Shown in pieces: positions 46,405 to 53,468 of a DNA stretch of 53,732 nt (position 1 is the first letter of the stretch; each line of letters starts with the position of its first letter). This DNA is from a virus. Below the pieces are notes generated by a model. That model worked only from the letters and a program-made list of their open reading frames with translations. It searched no databases and had not been told where the DNA came from. Position numbers and translations under genes: made by a program. The DNA lies in the IMG/VR virus record IMGVR_UViG_3300031999_000026, positions 1 to 53,732 of that record, one strand, 5' to 3'.

Positions 46405-46907
46405 TATTTTATAAGTTTTATAAATTCATCTAAAGTTACATAAGGAAGCATTAATAATTGTTCAAAATTATATCCCATGTCGCCTGATTCTAACTGTATA
46501 CAACTATTCCTATTCACTCTCATTGTATCTTCTCTCTTAATTACTATACATTCATTTAATGACATACGCCAAAGAATAAAATAATCACCTTGAAATTTCT
46601 GTAATGATTCCCAAGATATCTTATCTCTTTTAACATCACATCTAAACTTTCGTTTTGATATGTAAAGGTCTCCGTTTATTTTATCATATTCTTGTAATTC
46701 TTTTAGTTCTTCTTTAGAAGATACGCTATCCCACCGTTCTTGACTAATAATTTGCTCGCAGTATATGTCTTGTTCTCTAAAAATGTTCACAGTTTTATCA
46801 GTAGCTTCATTGCCATACACCAATCGTTCTCTAAAAGTTGTTACTTGTTTATCACACCCTTTACTTAAATTCCAAGGTTGGTTAGTATGTAATGTTTTAT
46901 GTTTCAT
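46404..46907 (-). CDS. Unidentified protein (167 aa)
   Basis: The middle is polar and Glu-rich (SVSSKEELKELQEYDKINGD). The second half contains YFILWRMSLNECIVIKREDT, likely beta strands. No known motif. It begins 3 bases after the upstream gene's stop. Confidence 0.5.
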   Translation of the reverse strand: MKHKTLHTNQPWNLSKGCDKQVTTFRERLVYGNEATDKTVNIFREQDIYCEQIISQERWDSVSSKEELKELQEYDKINGDLYISKRKFRCDVKRDKISWESLQKFQGDYFILWRMSLNECIVIKREDTMRVNRNSCIQLESGDMGYNFEQLLMLPYVTLDEFIKLIK

Positions 46908-46910
46908 TAC

Positions 46911-47162
46911 CTATTGCTTAGCATTTTCAGCACACCATTTATTATATTTCTTCAAAGCTGATTTTTCATTCATTGCAATTACCTCCAATGTTCCGAAAGG
47001 TTCTTTATAAGTGTATTTTTGACAGCCTTTGGGGATTGGTCGTTCTTTAGGTTTTAAATCTAAATCAGATAGTTTAGTTCGTCTTATTGGTTTATCATAA
47101 TTATGCATCGCCTGGTCGAACATTGCAGCCATTGTAGTTAACACCATTAAAGTTTTTTTCAT
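46911..47162 (-). CDS. Small protein with possible signal-like N-terminus (83 aa)
   Basis: The first 20 residues (MKKTLMVLTTMAAMFDQAMH) are basic then weakly hydrophobic, like a signal or membrane-associated segment. Next come a basic linker and a C-terminal EPFGTLEVIAMNEKSALKKY domain. The overall layout is, from memory, like a small family in large phages; the function is unknown. Confidence 0.55.
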   Translation of the reverse strand: MKKTLMVLTTMAAMFDQAMHNYDKPIRRTKLSDLDLKPKERPIPKGCQKYTYKEPFGTLEVIAMNEKSALKKYNKWCAENAKQ

Positions 47163-47180
47163 ATTATAAGATATTAATAA

Positions 47181-47429
47181 TTAAATAAATGTGGTATAAA
47201 AATGGGGTGTTGTGATTGCCCAATTGCCAATTGGCACTATTGAACATCTTATAAATATTTTATCATTTATCATTCCACTTTTAGTTGTTATTTGCATATT
47301 TTTACGCATTTCACTTTCAACATGGTAATTATCAGCTATTAAAGGCAACCATTCATCTATATAATTGGGCATAACACATGGTAAAACTCTATTGCCTTGT
47401 GTGTTTCCAATGATTCTAACTTCGTTCAT
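47181..47429 (-). CDS. Unidentified small protein (82 aa)
   Basis: The sequence (MNEVRIIGNTQGNRVLPCVM, then MINDKIFIRCSIVPIGNWAI) is beta-rich. It has no recognisable motif. Its upstream gene ends 31 bases before its start. Confidence 0.45.
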   Translation of the reverse strand: MNEVRIIGNTQGNRVLPCVMPNYIDEWLPLIADNYHVESEMRKNMQITTKSGMINDKIFIRCSIVPIGNWAITTPHFYTTFI

Positions 47430-47460
47430 TTTGTGTGTTTTGAATATTTGTCTCTCGTAT

Positions 47461-48225
47461 TTAAAAACGGCAACAAGAGTTTACAGAATTTCTAATAAAC
47501 CAATCTTTATAAGCTTCTATAGTTGAAAAGTAAATTAGTTCTTTTGAATTTCCATCATAAAACATGGCATCTTCTTTATCATCAAGTTTTTCATACACAT
47601 ATGAATCTTTCTTATCTATAGCAAAACATTTATCGTGTTTAAATATTTTAACACCATCTTCTGTAATAAAAAGATAATTTTTCTTTTTTATTTCTAAATT
47701 TTTATCAGTTTTTTCAGATACATACCTTTTTCCAAGTTCAGATTCATCCTTTTTTCCTGTTTCATATGCATTAACAATAACTTTATAAATAGCTTCTGTA
47801 AGTTCATTTACCTTAAAAAAAGAAAGTATACTTAAATGATTTAATATTATAGGATTACACTTATTTTTAAAAGTATCAAAATCAATAAAAGTATTACAAC
47901 GTGCCCATTTATTTTTTCTCCAAACCATTTTTTTAAGATCGATCTCTTCCTGTATGATTTGTTTCGCTAACCACGTTATGTGCTCTTGACCCTTTAACTG
48001 TCCGGCCCACGTTTTAATCAACCATATTTTAACTATGCGCCCCTGAAAAGGGACGTTAATCCTTTCAAACATTATATTTCGTACTGCTCGGAGAAACAAG
48101 TCCTTCGAAAAATCACCTAAGATATTATTCAGAGGCTCCCAGATATTAGGTCTTTTTACATATTTACCTGTGATACTGAGAATAAAATCTTCAACTTTTT
48201 TTACATGCAATTCAGTGATATTCAT
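47461..48225 (-). CDS. Unidentified protein (254 aa)
   Basis: The N-terminal 150 residues are helical (FILSITGKYVKRPNIWEPLN, then LAKQIIQEEIDLKKMVWRKN). The last 80 residues form a small beta-rich domain (KNYLFITEDGVKIFKHDKCF) ending in SVNSCCRF. No family recognised. Confidence 0.5.
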   Translation of the reverse strand: MNITELHVKKVEDFILSITGKYVKRPNIWEPLNNILGDFSKDLFLRAVRNIMFERINVPFQGRIVKIWLIKTWAGQLKGQEHITWLAKQIIQEEIDLKKMVWRKNKWARCNTFIDFDTFKNKCNPIILNHLSILSFFKVNELTEAIYKVIVNAYETGKKDESELGKRYVSEKTDKNLEIKKKNYLFITEDGVKIFKHDKCFAIDKKDSYVYEKLDDKEDAMFYDGNSKELIYFSTIEAYKDWFIRNSVNSCCRF

Positions 48226-48252
48226 ATTTTTAATTTTTATGTATTATTTACT

Positions 48253-48447
48253 CTATTTAACATACGCATCTTTGACTTTAGGATTTTTTAATGTCATTGC
48301 AATATAAGCGCCCGGATACTTTATTTTATCATACTCTCTCACAAGAGGTGGTTGAGCCGATTCATGATATTCCACTATTACAGTGCATCCGCCTGGATAC
48401 AAAGACAGTGAGTTTTTTCTAAATTCATCTTTAATTTTAAACCCCAT
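48253..48447 (-). CDS. Small conserved-looking phage protein (64 aa)
   Basis: The pattern KIKDEFRKNSLSLYPGGCTV, VIVEYHES and VREYDKIKYPGAYI resembles a small phage protein family I cannot name. It lies 2 bases downstream of the HNH endonuclease gene. Function unknown. Confidence 0.55.
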   Translation of the reverse strand: MGFKIKDEFRKNSLSLYPGGCTVIVEYHESAQPPLVREYDKIKYPGAYIAMTLKNPKVKDAYVK

Positions 48448-48449
48448 AA

Positions 48450-49277
48450 TTATTTATTTTTATTCTTTAATGTATTACTTATACTTTTTTTATGTTCCTC
48501 AGAAAGTTTTTTACCCTTTAAAGATTCACTAATATTTTTACAATGTTCCTTTGTTCTGGTTTTTCCTATGTGGCTTTCAGACATATGAAGTTTAGCAATA
48601 TCTGTATGTTTTCTTCCAATATTTGCCTTACTAATATTTTTACAATGTTCTTTACTTCTTATAGGTTTTTTTCTTCCTTTTAATCTTTCACTTAATTTTA
48701 ATTTATGTTCATTAGATAGTGTTTTATGTTTTTTGTTTTTCCCAAGTTTTACACCCTTTTTTGCTTTGCTAATATGTAATTTATGCTCATCTGAAAATGG
48801 TTTTAATTTTTTCCCTTTATTCTTAGATTTACCTTTATTACCCTTTCTTATTTTTTCCTTTGTTTCTTTTGAACAAGGATTTCGTTTTCTTCCGATTTTC
48901 TTTTCATTTTGTTTTTTCTTTGTTTCTTCTGATATTGGCGTATTTTTATGTAATTCAGTAGCATATTTATAATCTCTGGCTGAAACTATTTTTCCAAATT
49001 TTTTACTATACGTCATATAATGAAATGCGCATGTAAGTTTTCTATTTCCTACATAAATATAAGTTAATAATTTATGACATAAATAATGTTCTCTGGGTGT
49101 TAATAATACTTTATTATCATCCGCATCAGTTCCATTTAAACATTTAGGTAAAATGTGATGACTTTCATAATAAGATAATTTAAAATTTGATTTTTTTCTA
49201 AAATAATAAGTATATTTAACTCTGTTTTCTAATTTTGCGTTACTAATTATAGCATCATAAATTTTTTGATGATTCAT
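48450..49277 (-). CDS. HNH homing endonuclease with NUMOD3 repeats (275 aa)
   Basis: Residues 38-72 hold the HNH-type core (ESHHILPKCLNGTDADDNKV, then LLTPREHYLCHKLL). The C-terminal 150 residues consist of about seven Lys-rich NUMOD3-like DNA-binding modules (SDEHKLHISKAKKGVKLG, SEEHKKSISNTLK). This is a free-standing mobile endonuclease inserted between hypothetical genes. It is distinct from the Vsr-like enzymes and the GIY-YIG enzyme, so three endonuclease classes are present. Confidence 0.88.
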   Translation of the reverse strand: MNHQKIYDAIISNAKLENRVKYTYYFRKKSNFKLSYYESHHILPKCLNGTDADDNKVLLTPREHYLCHKLLTYIYVGNRKLTCAFHYMTYSKKFGKIVSARDYKYATELHKNTPISEETKKKQNEKKIGRKRNPCSKETKEKIRKGNKGKSKNKGKKLKPFSDEHKLHISKAKKGVKLGKNKKHKTLSNEHKLKLSERLKGRKKPIRSKEHCKNISKANIGRKHTDIAKLHMSESHIGKTRTKEHCKNISESLKGKKLSEEHKKSISNTLKNKNK

Positions 49278-49318
49278 TTTTATTGTATATATTCATAGAT
49301 TTTGCTTTAATCATTAAC

Positions 49319-50536
49319 TTATTTTCCTTTAAGCATATCAAAAGTCCTCGACTTGGCTTTAAAGCTCAGACGCCCAAAAGATGAACGAGTGATTCGAACA
49401 GTTGCTGGAATCGTTTCTCTTGCAACATACACGAAGCCTTCGATCAGTTGGTTGGGGTTGTTTCCAAACACTGTAGTCGTCTTGTCAGCTTCTTCAAGGA
49501 GCTCTTTAGCCGTTTCGGGCAGTGTGTAGTTATCCTCGAGGATAGGCACAGTATGCAATCCAGATTCAGTATCTTTAAGCAAATTAATAAATGCTTCAAA
49601 GTTCCAATATTCTTGTAAACCAATATCAAATGCATTGTAAAAACAAACTTGTTGTCCTTTAAGCTTGTAAATATTTCCTTGAACTCCTTCACCCACAATT
49701 TCACCTTGTAAAGCAAAGTCATTTATATCATATTCAATAGCCATTTTACGCATTTTAGTTTCAAGTTTAAACTTCTTTGCTACTTTCCAGTACACGTTCA
49801 TTGCGTCCCATGCGTCATTTTCGTCAGGCACCTGGAAGTCGATAGTGCGTCCGCAAACTCCGAATCTGCCAGCTTTCAAGTAAACCGTACATGAGGTGCC
49901 GTCGAGCTTCTCAGTCTTGTAGTACGTGAACTGCTTAAGAGCTTCGTACTTGCTTGACAGGTTTTCGATGCGTTCTTCGTCTGTGATGAGTAGGCCGACA
50001 CCCGTGAGCATACCTGCAGCATTGCCGCCCATAGTTGCTGGGTCCGGCGCAATGTACTGAGTGACTCCGAGAATGTCAGTTACATTATCATCTTCAGCCC
50101 AAATTTCTGTATTGTTAAAGATAGAAAGTGGAAAACAAATCCCCTGTGAAATTTCTCCAAGAATTTTCCTTGTTTTCACATGAAACTTAACCGCACGAAG
50201 AAATTCAAATTCAGGACGAATATTTAACTTTGAGATTTCTGCCATTTGAGCACGAAGTAAATCTCTTTGTTCTTCAGATTCAGCTTTTGACATTTGCTTA
50301 TTAAGAGCTCGCCATTCCTCTTGTTTTTCAATACTAAGACCATCCGGTAAAATACTATCGATTTCAATATAGATACATAAGTCACCTACTTTATACTCGC
50401 CTTTTCTTGCGATACATTGCCACCCCCTGACAAATATTTTTTCGATATTGTCAGCATCGGGGATAGGCTGAATATCAAGAATCTTTGTAATAGTTGCTAG
50501 TTTTCTTTCGTTATTTAATTCATTTATTTTTTCCAT
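49319..50536 (-). CDS. RNA ligase, Rnl5/DRB0094 family (405 aa)
   Basis: The N-terminal OB-like module (LATITKILDIQPIPDADNIE, GWQCIARKGEYKVGDLCIYI) followed by a nucleotidyltransferase domain with motif I TEKLDGTS (Lys210 as nucleophile), motif III-like CFYNAFDIG and motif IV LIEGFVYVA is the layout of the Deinococcus RnlA (DRB0094, Rnl5) family. The end (LSFKAKSRTFDML) would be motif V. It likely repairs nicked RNA, for example tRNAs cut by host defences. The gene is a mosaic of GC-rich and AT-rich segments. Confidence 0.85.
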   Translation of the reverse strand: MEKINELNNERKLATITKILDIQPIPDADNIEKIFVRGWQCIARKGEYKVGDLCIYIEIDSILPDGLSIEKQEEWRALNKQMSKAESEEQRDLLRAQMAEISKLNIRPEFEFLRAVKFHVKTRKILGEISQGICFPLSIFNNTEIWAEDDNVTDILGVTQYIAPDPATMGGNAAGMLTGVGLLITDEERIENLSSKYEALKQFTYYKTEKLDGTSCTVYLKAGRFGVCGRTIDFQVPDENDAWDAMNVYWKVAKKFKLETKMRKMAIEYDINDFALQGEIVGEGVQGNIYKLKGQQVCFYNAFDIGLQEYWNFEAFINLLKDTESGLHTVPILEDNYTLPETAKELLEEADKTTTVFGNNPNQLIEGFVYVARETIPATVRITRSSFGRLSFKAKSRTFDMLKGK

Positions 50537-50817
50537 TAGTATCTATATAAGTTAAAAATTTCATCATCACAATCTACACATCTTTTAATATACATTTCTG
50601 TGGTAACTTTATCCCCATGATCTTTTATCCATTCTTCAGAATTTGAAGCCCAATGACAGTAAATTGCCCAATCATTTGCATATCCTTTTTTAGCAACCCA
50701 ACGTAACATTCCACCATCTCTAGTCACAAAAATTCCTTCAGGAGAATTAGGGAGTACGCCTGTCGCAAAAACTTCACCATTTGGGAAGCTATCAAATAAT
50801 TCTTTTGTAAGTTTCAT
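50536..50817 (-). CDS. Unidentified small phage protein (93 aa)
   Basis: The protein (TKELFDSFPNGEVFATGVLP then GGMLRWVAKKGYANDWAIYC) has a short beta-type core and conserved-looking Trp residues. It shares a base with the RNA ligase start, so the two are translationally coupled. Function unknown. Confidence 0.55.
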   Translation of the reverse strand: MKLTKELFDSFPNGEVFATGVLPNSPEGIFVTRDGGMLRWVAKKGYANDWAIYCHWASNSEEWIKDHGDKVTTEMYIKRCVDCDDEIFNLYRY

Positions 50818-50834
50818 GATTATTAATTTAAATA

Positions 50835-51209
50835 TTATAAATTTACTTCAATCCATTTTTTTATATCAAAGGCTTTTGGATTTCTCAAACAATTACTTAA
50901 ATGTACACCATAATCTTTAGTACACTTTAATAGAATTTCTCCTAATTCATCAATATTCCAATTATTTTTTAATATTTTAATTATAATAGTGTTATCTTTA
51001 GAAACTTTCAATTGATTTAATCTTTTATCTATGATTATATAACAACCTAAATTTGCTTGTTCTTCTGTGTAAAAATTAAGTTCTCCGCATTTTGAACATT
51101 TACAATAAAATGGTTTTTCCATTCCTTCACCTTCCTCCCCATCACCAGATAAAAGTTCTAATTCACCATTACACCTAACATATTTATCATCAAAATATTT
51201 AACCATCAC
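50835..51209 (-). CDS. Unidentified protein with a CxC/CxxC cluster (124 aa)
   Basis: The sequence YCKCSKCGELNFYTEEQANL (34-53) has CxCxxC spacing and may bind a metal. The rest has ILKNNWNIDELGEILLKCTK. The same frame is open for 18 codons upstream (IQKYIEEWNKDNKIEE) without an ATG, so the true start may differ or the gene may have been trimmed. Function unknown. Confidence 0.5.
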   Translation of the reverse strand: MMVKYFDDKYVRCNGELELLSGDGEEGEGMEKPFYCKCSKCGELNFYTEEQANLGCYIIIDKRLNQLKVSKDNTIIIKILKNNWNIDELGEILLKCTKDYGVHLSNCLRNPKAFDIKKWIEVNL

Positions 51210-51304
51210 TTCTTCAATCTTATTATCTTTATTCCATTCTTCAATATATTTTTGAATAAATGATTAGCCTCCTCTTTTAGCTGAAGCAATCCAGCTGTCG
51301 ACAT
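51206..51304 (-). CDS. Doubtful mini-ORF (32 aa)
   Basis: An ATG ending at 51304 opens a 32-codon frame (MSTAGLLQLKEEANHLFKNI) that overlaps the next start by 4 bases. The frame remains open further upstream through the terminator, which is not credible coding sequence. It could be a real leader peptide, but evidence is weak. Confidence 0.2.
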   Translation of the reverse strand: MSTAGLLQLKEEANHLFKNILKNGIKIIRLKK

Positions 51305-51328
51305 CTTCTTTATTTGTGATTTATAGAT

Positions 51329-51351
51329 TATAGTACTAATATAATCAAAAA
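51329..51351 (-). promoter_or_regulatory. Promoter-like element identical to 20407-20430
   Basis: The 23-base minus-strand block TTTTTGATTATATTAGTACT-ATA follows a terminator, as at 20.4 kb. It would drive the 51304-downward genes including the RNA ligase. Confidence 0.5.
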
Positions 51352-51376
51352 GCCTGAAATAAAAAAATTTCAGGTC
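51345..51376 (-). terminator. Hairpin terminator after the 51453-51797 tagged gene
   Basis: An 8-bp stem (CCTGAAAT / ATTTCAGG) is followed by CTTTTTG on the minus strand, about 75 bases after the tagged gene's stop. Confidence 0.75.
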
Positions 51377-51452
51377 ATTTATTTTCAATAAATTTTCATT
51401 AGCTACCCCGACAATCTCATATTCAGATAATTGTCTGGAGCTATTTATCTTA

Positions 51453-51797
51453 TCAGATTTCATCTGGACAATATAAATCAAATTGTATCTGAATTTTTTC
51501 TGTATTAATTTTTATAAATTCTATAGCTTCTTCTGCTGAATCGAACTTACGTTTAAGTCTAACGAATTTCCAAGAACAATTAGGATTTTTATCTTCCATA
51601 GGATCTTTTTTATTAACTTTAAAACCTATAGTAAATTTTCGTTCATCTTCTTTTATATTTCCTACCATTTTTCCATTCAATTTAATATCATAATTATCTT
51701 GAGGTTCAAATGAACGATATCGTCCTATTGGTCTATATTTCTTAAATGTAAATTTGCCTTTATTTTCATTAAGAGATTCATTTACTAATTTTTTCAT
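51453..51797 (-). CDS. Tagged basic protein of unknown function (114 aa)
   Basis: It begins MKKLVNESLNENKG, a strong motif match. The body is basic and beta-rich (KFTFKKYRPIGRYRSFEPQD, then KFTIGFKVNKKDP) and ends in an acidic helix. No domain known. It lies 16 bases after the Pol X-like gene's end region and before a terminator. Confidence 0.6.
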   Translation of the reverse strand: MKKLVNESLNENKGKFTFKKYRPIGRYRSFEPQDNYDIKLNGKMVGNIKEDERKFTIGFKVNKKDPMEDKNPNCSWKFVRLKRKFDSAEEAIEFIKINTEKIQIQFDLYCPDEI

Positions 51798-51812
51798 ATT
51801 ACTTCTTTATTT

Positions 51813-52256
51813 TTATTTACTTCTTAATTCTGGTTCTTTGTATTTTATTCCTAATGCATCATATATATCTTGTTCAGTTTTGGATGCAAGTAATTCACGT
51901 GTTTCTCTATCATATAAACCTTTTTGATTTAATAACATTCCTTTTCTTTTTGCTTTTGCTCTTAATATGATGTTGTATATTTGAGGCCCTATTAAAAATA
52001 ATGACATAGCCCCAAAATTTTCATAGTCAGTACGATAAACATCAACCTGTTCACCTCTTATCATAAATCGAGTTATGTCCTTTCCCTTAATAAATGCTGC
52101 TTGGCCTGGAATATTAGGAACTTTATCACCTACGTAAATTACGTCAAGGTCATGCAAATCTTCCTGTTTTCCACGTCTGGCAGAACCTGCTAAGAAGAAG
52201 TTGTCATCTATTGATTTAAGGAAGTTAAAGATCTCATATGCTTTTTGAGCGTTCAT
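51813..52256 (-). CDS. Minimal DNA polymerase beta/Pol X-like nucleotidyltransferase (147 aa)
   Basis: The palm motifs are visible: FLAGSARRGKQEDLHDLDVI (21-40), with Asp36 and Asp38 as metal ligands, and QVDVYRTD with Asp72. Then FGAMSLFLIGPQIYNIILRA, KAKRKGMLLNQKGLYDRETR and EQDIYDALGIKYKEPELR closely follow the C-terminal Pol X domain of bacterial/archaeal enzymes. There is no 8-kDa lyase, fingers helix-hairpin-helix or PHP domain. At 147 residues it is among the smallest of its type. It could fill gaps or add nucleotides at ends with the phage ligases. Confidence 0.83.
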   Translation of the reverse strand: MNAQKAYEIFNFLKSIDDNFFLAGSARRGKQEDLHDLDVIYVGDKVPNIPGQAAFIKGKDITRFMIRGEQVDVYRTDYENFGAMSLFLIGPQIYNIILRAKAKRKGMLLNQKGLYDRETRELLASKTEQDIYDALGIKYKEPELRSK

Positions 52257-52263
52257 ATTCGAT

Positions 52264-52656
52264 TTAGCCTCTATATGGTGGTTTTTCGTGGCCCATATCT
52301 TCTCTAGATAATTTGTTCAATCTTCTCTTAAGAGCTCTCAACGCATCATCTGTTCCGGAATCATCCATCCAATGTTTTGGTTGCCATCCTAGTATACGTC
52401 CGTTCTCATCATCCCAATCTAATTGATGTACAAAAGCTGCAGCATCATCATCTAGTTGAACTTCAAAATTGAAAGTGATGTTATTTTTCTTGAAACGGAA
52501 TTGAACTCCCATCCCCCATTCTCTTGCGTCAATGAATTCAAACCCGCGTGATTCAATTTCTTTCTTAAGAGGGTTAACTTCAATAGTACCCCACAGGTAT
52601 TTAGAGTTTAAGACTTGTCCTTCGTTGATACTTTCTTTAACTAATTTTGTTTTCAT
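52264..52656 (-). CDS. Tagged protein, paralogue of the 20063-20383 product (130 aa)
   Basis: The start at 52656 is chosen because it gives MKTKLVKESINEG, a consensus tag; an upstream ATG at 52662 adds two residues. The body shares ITFNFEVQLDDDAAAFVHQL and ALKRRLNKL with the untagged 20063-20383 protein. So the same domain occurs with and without the tag, which supports the tag being a separable signal. Function unknown. Confidence 0.65.
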   Translation of the reverse strand: MKTKLVKESINEGQVLNSKYLWGTIEVNPLKKEIESRGFEFIDAREWGMGVQFRFKKNNITFNFEVQLDDDAAAFVHQLDWDDENGRILGWQPKHWMDDSGTDDALRALKRRLNKLSREDMGHEKPPYRG

Positions 52657-52668
52657 ATTCATATTGAA

Positions 52669-52971
52669 TTATTTTTCATCAAGATATTTTTTAACTACTT
52701 CCATTTCTGGTTCATTAATAACTTCATCATCTAATTTAAAGAATGCGCCATATTCTTCTTCGCTAAGATCGTTAAAGGTTTCGTCATTTCCAAAAAATTC
52801 TTCGCCTATTTCTGTTAGCAATTCAGTATCATTAGATGAATATTCAAATTGAATATCGTCGAATGTTTCGTTTCCATCTTCATCTATATCAATGAAGCGA
52901 TTGTAATAATCTCTTATGAAGTCTTTTATTTCTTCTTTATGTAGATTTAAAATTTCTAAAAATTCGCTCAT
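52669..52971 (-). CDS. Acidic protein of unknown function (100 aa)
   Basis: About one third of the residues are Asp or Glu (FIDIDEDGNETFDDIQFEYS, then FNDLSEEEYGAFFKLDDEVI). It has a helical N-terminus and no Cys. It lies between two tagged genes but lacks the tag. A DNA-mimic or chaperone role is possible from charge alone. Confidence 0.5.
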   Translation of the reverse strand: MSEFLEILNLHKEEIKDFIRDYYNRFIDIDEDGNETFDDIQFEYSSNDTELLTEIGEEFFGNDETFNDLSEEEYGAFFKLDDEVINEPEMEVVKKYLDEK

Positions 52972-52988
52972 AGTTTTATTTTATTTTA

Positions 52989-53450
52989 TTAATCTTCATC
53001 AGGAGAATAATCTTTAATAACTTTGATACACCCCTCCCCATTTGCTTCAAATCCAACTTCTAAATAACCATCAGTATTGTTAGTTGATATTTCTACTAAT
53101 GAGATTCCGCCTTCTCCACTTTCTTTAATTTCACGTTTTCCCTCATTGAAAAGTTTTAACACTTCTGATAGTGTTAACCATTTAAAATCCATATGCGTAT
53201 AATCTGGCGTGATCGTGTTAATCATGTAAAATTTCTTCTGTCCCGTAGGAGTAGCATGCTGCTCAACTTCTTCGACAGATTCTTTCACTAATTTTGCTTT
53301 CATAGTATTTTTATTATTTTTGTTAGTTTTAAACGCATCATCCCAATCACTAGAATCATTAGCATCAGGATAATGCTTATGATGATAATTGTGATTAATG
53401 TCATCATAAATTAATTTTCCAGATTTAGTTTTACCTATAATTTGACTCAT
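52989..53450 (-). CDS. Fusion-like protein: GKTKSGK module plus tagged domain (153 aa)
   Basis: Residues 1-49 contain IGKTKSGKLIYDDINHNYHH then KHYPDANDSSDW, a short module I associate with other phage proteins (GKTKSGK-x-x-Y ... H-x-x-HK). At residue 50 there is MKAKLVKESVEEVE, a perfect tag starting with its own Met (position 53303). The C-terminal 90 residues are a small alpha/beta domain. Either this is one protein or two products are made, the second from the internal start. A TATAAATA box precedes the first start. Confidence 0.6.
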   Translation of the reverse strand: MSQIIGKTKSGKLIYDDINHNYHHKHYPDANDSSDWDDAFKTNKNNKNTMKAKLVKESVEEVEQHATPTGQKKFYMINTITPDYTHMDFKWLTLSEVLKLFNEGKREIKESGEGGISLVEISTNNTDGYLEVGFEANGEGCIKVIKDYSPDED

Positions 53451-53460
53451 GATTTCATTT

Positions 53461-53468
53461 TATTTATA
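53461..53468 (-). promoter_or_regulatory. TATAAATA box overlapping the end of the rightmost gene
   Basis: The octamer lies 11-18 bases before the ATG at 53450 and overlaps the last codons of the upstream gene (stop at 53464). Confidence 0.4.

Noticed and set aside
51206-51481. A 91-residue gene spanning the terminator and promoter
   Set aside because: It runs through an obvious hairpin terminator and a repeated promoter-like block, so the longer frame is chance. Only a doubtful 32-codon part is kept.
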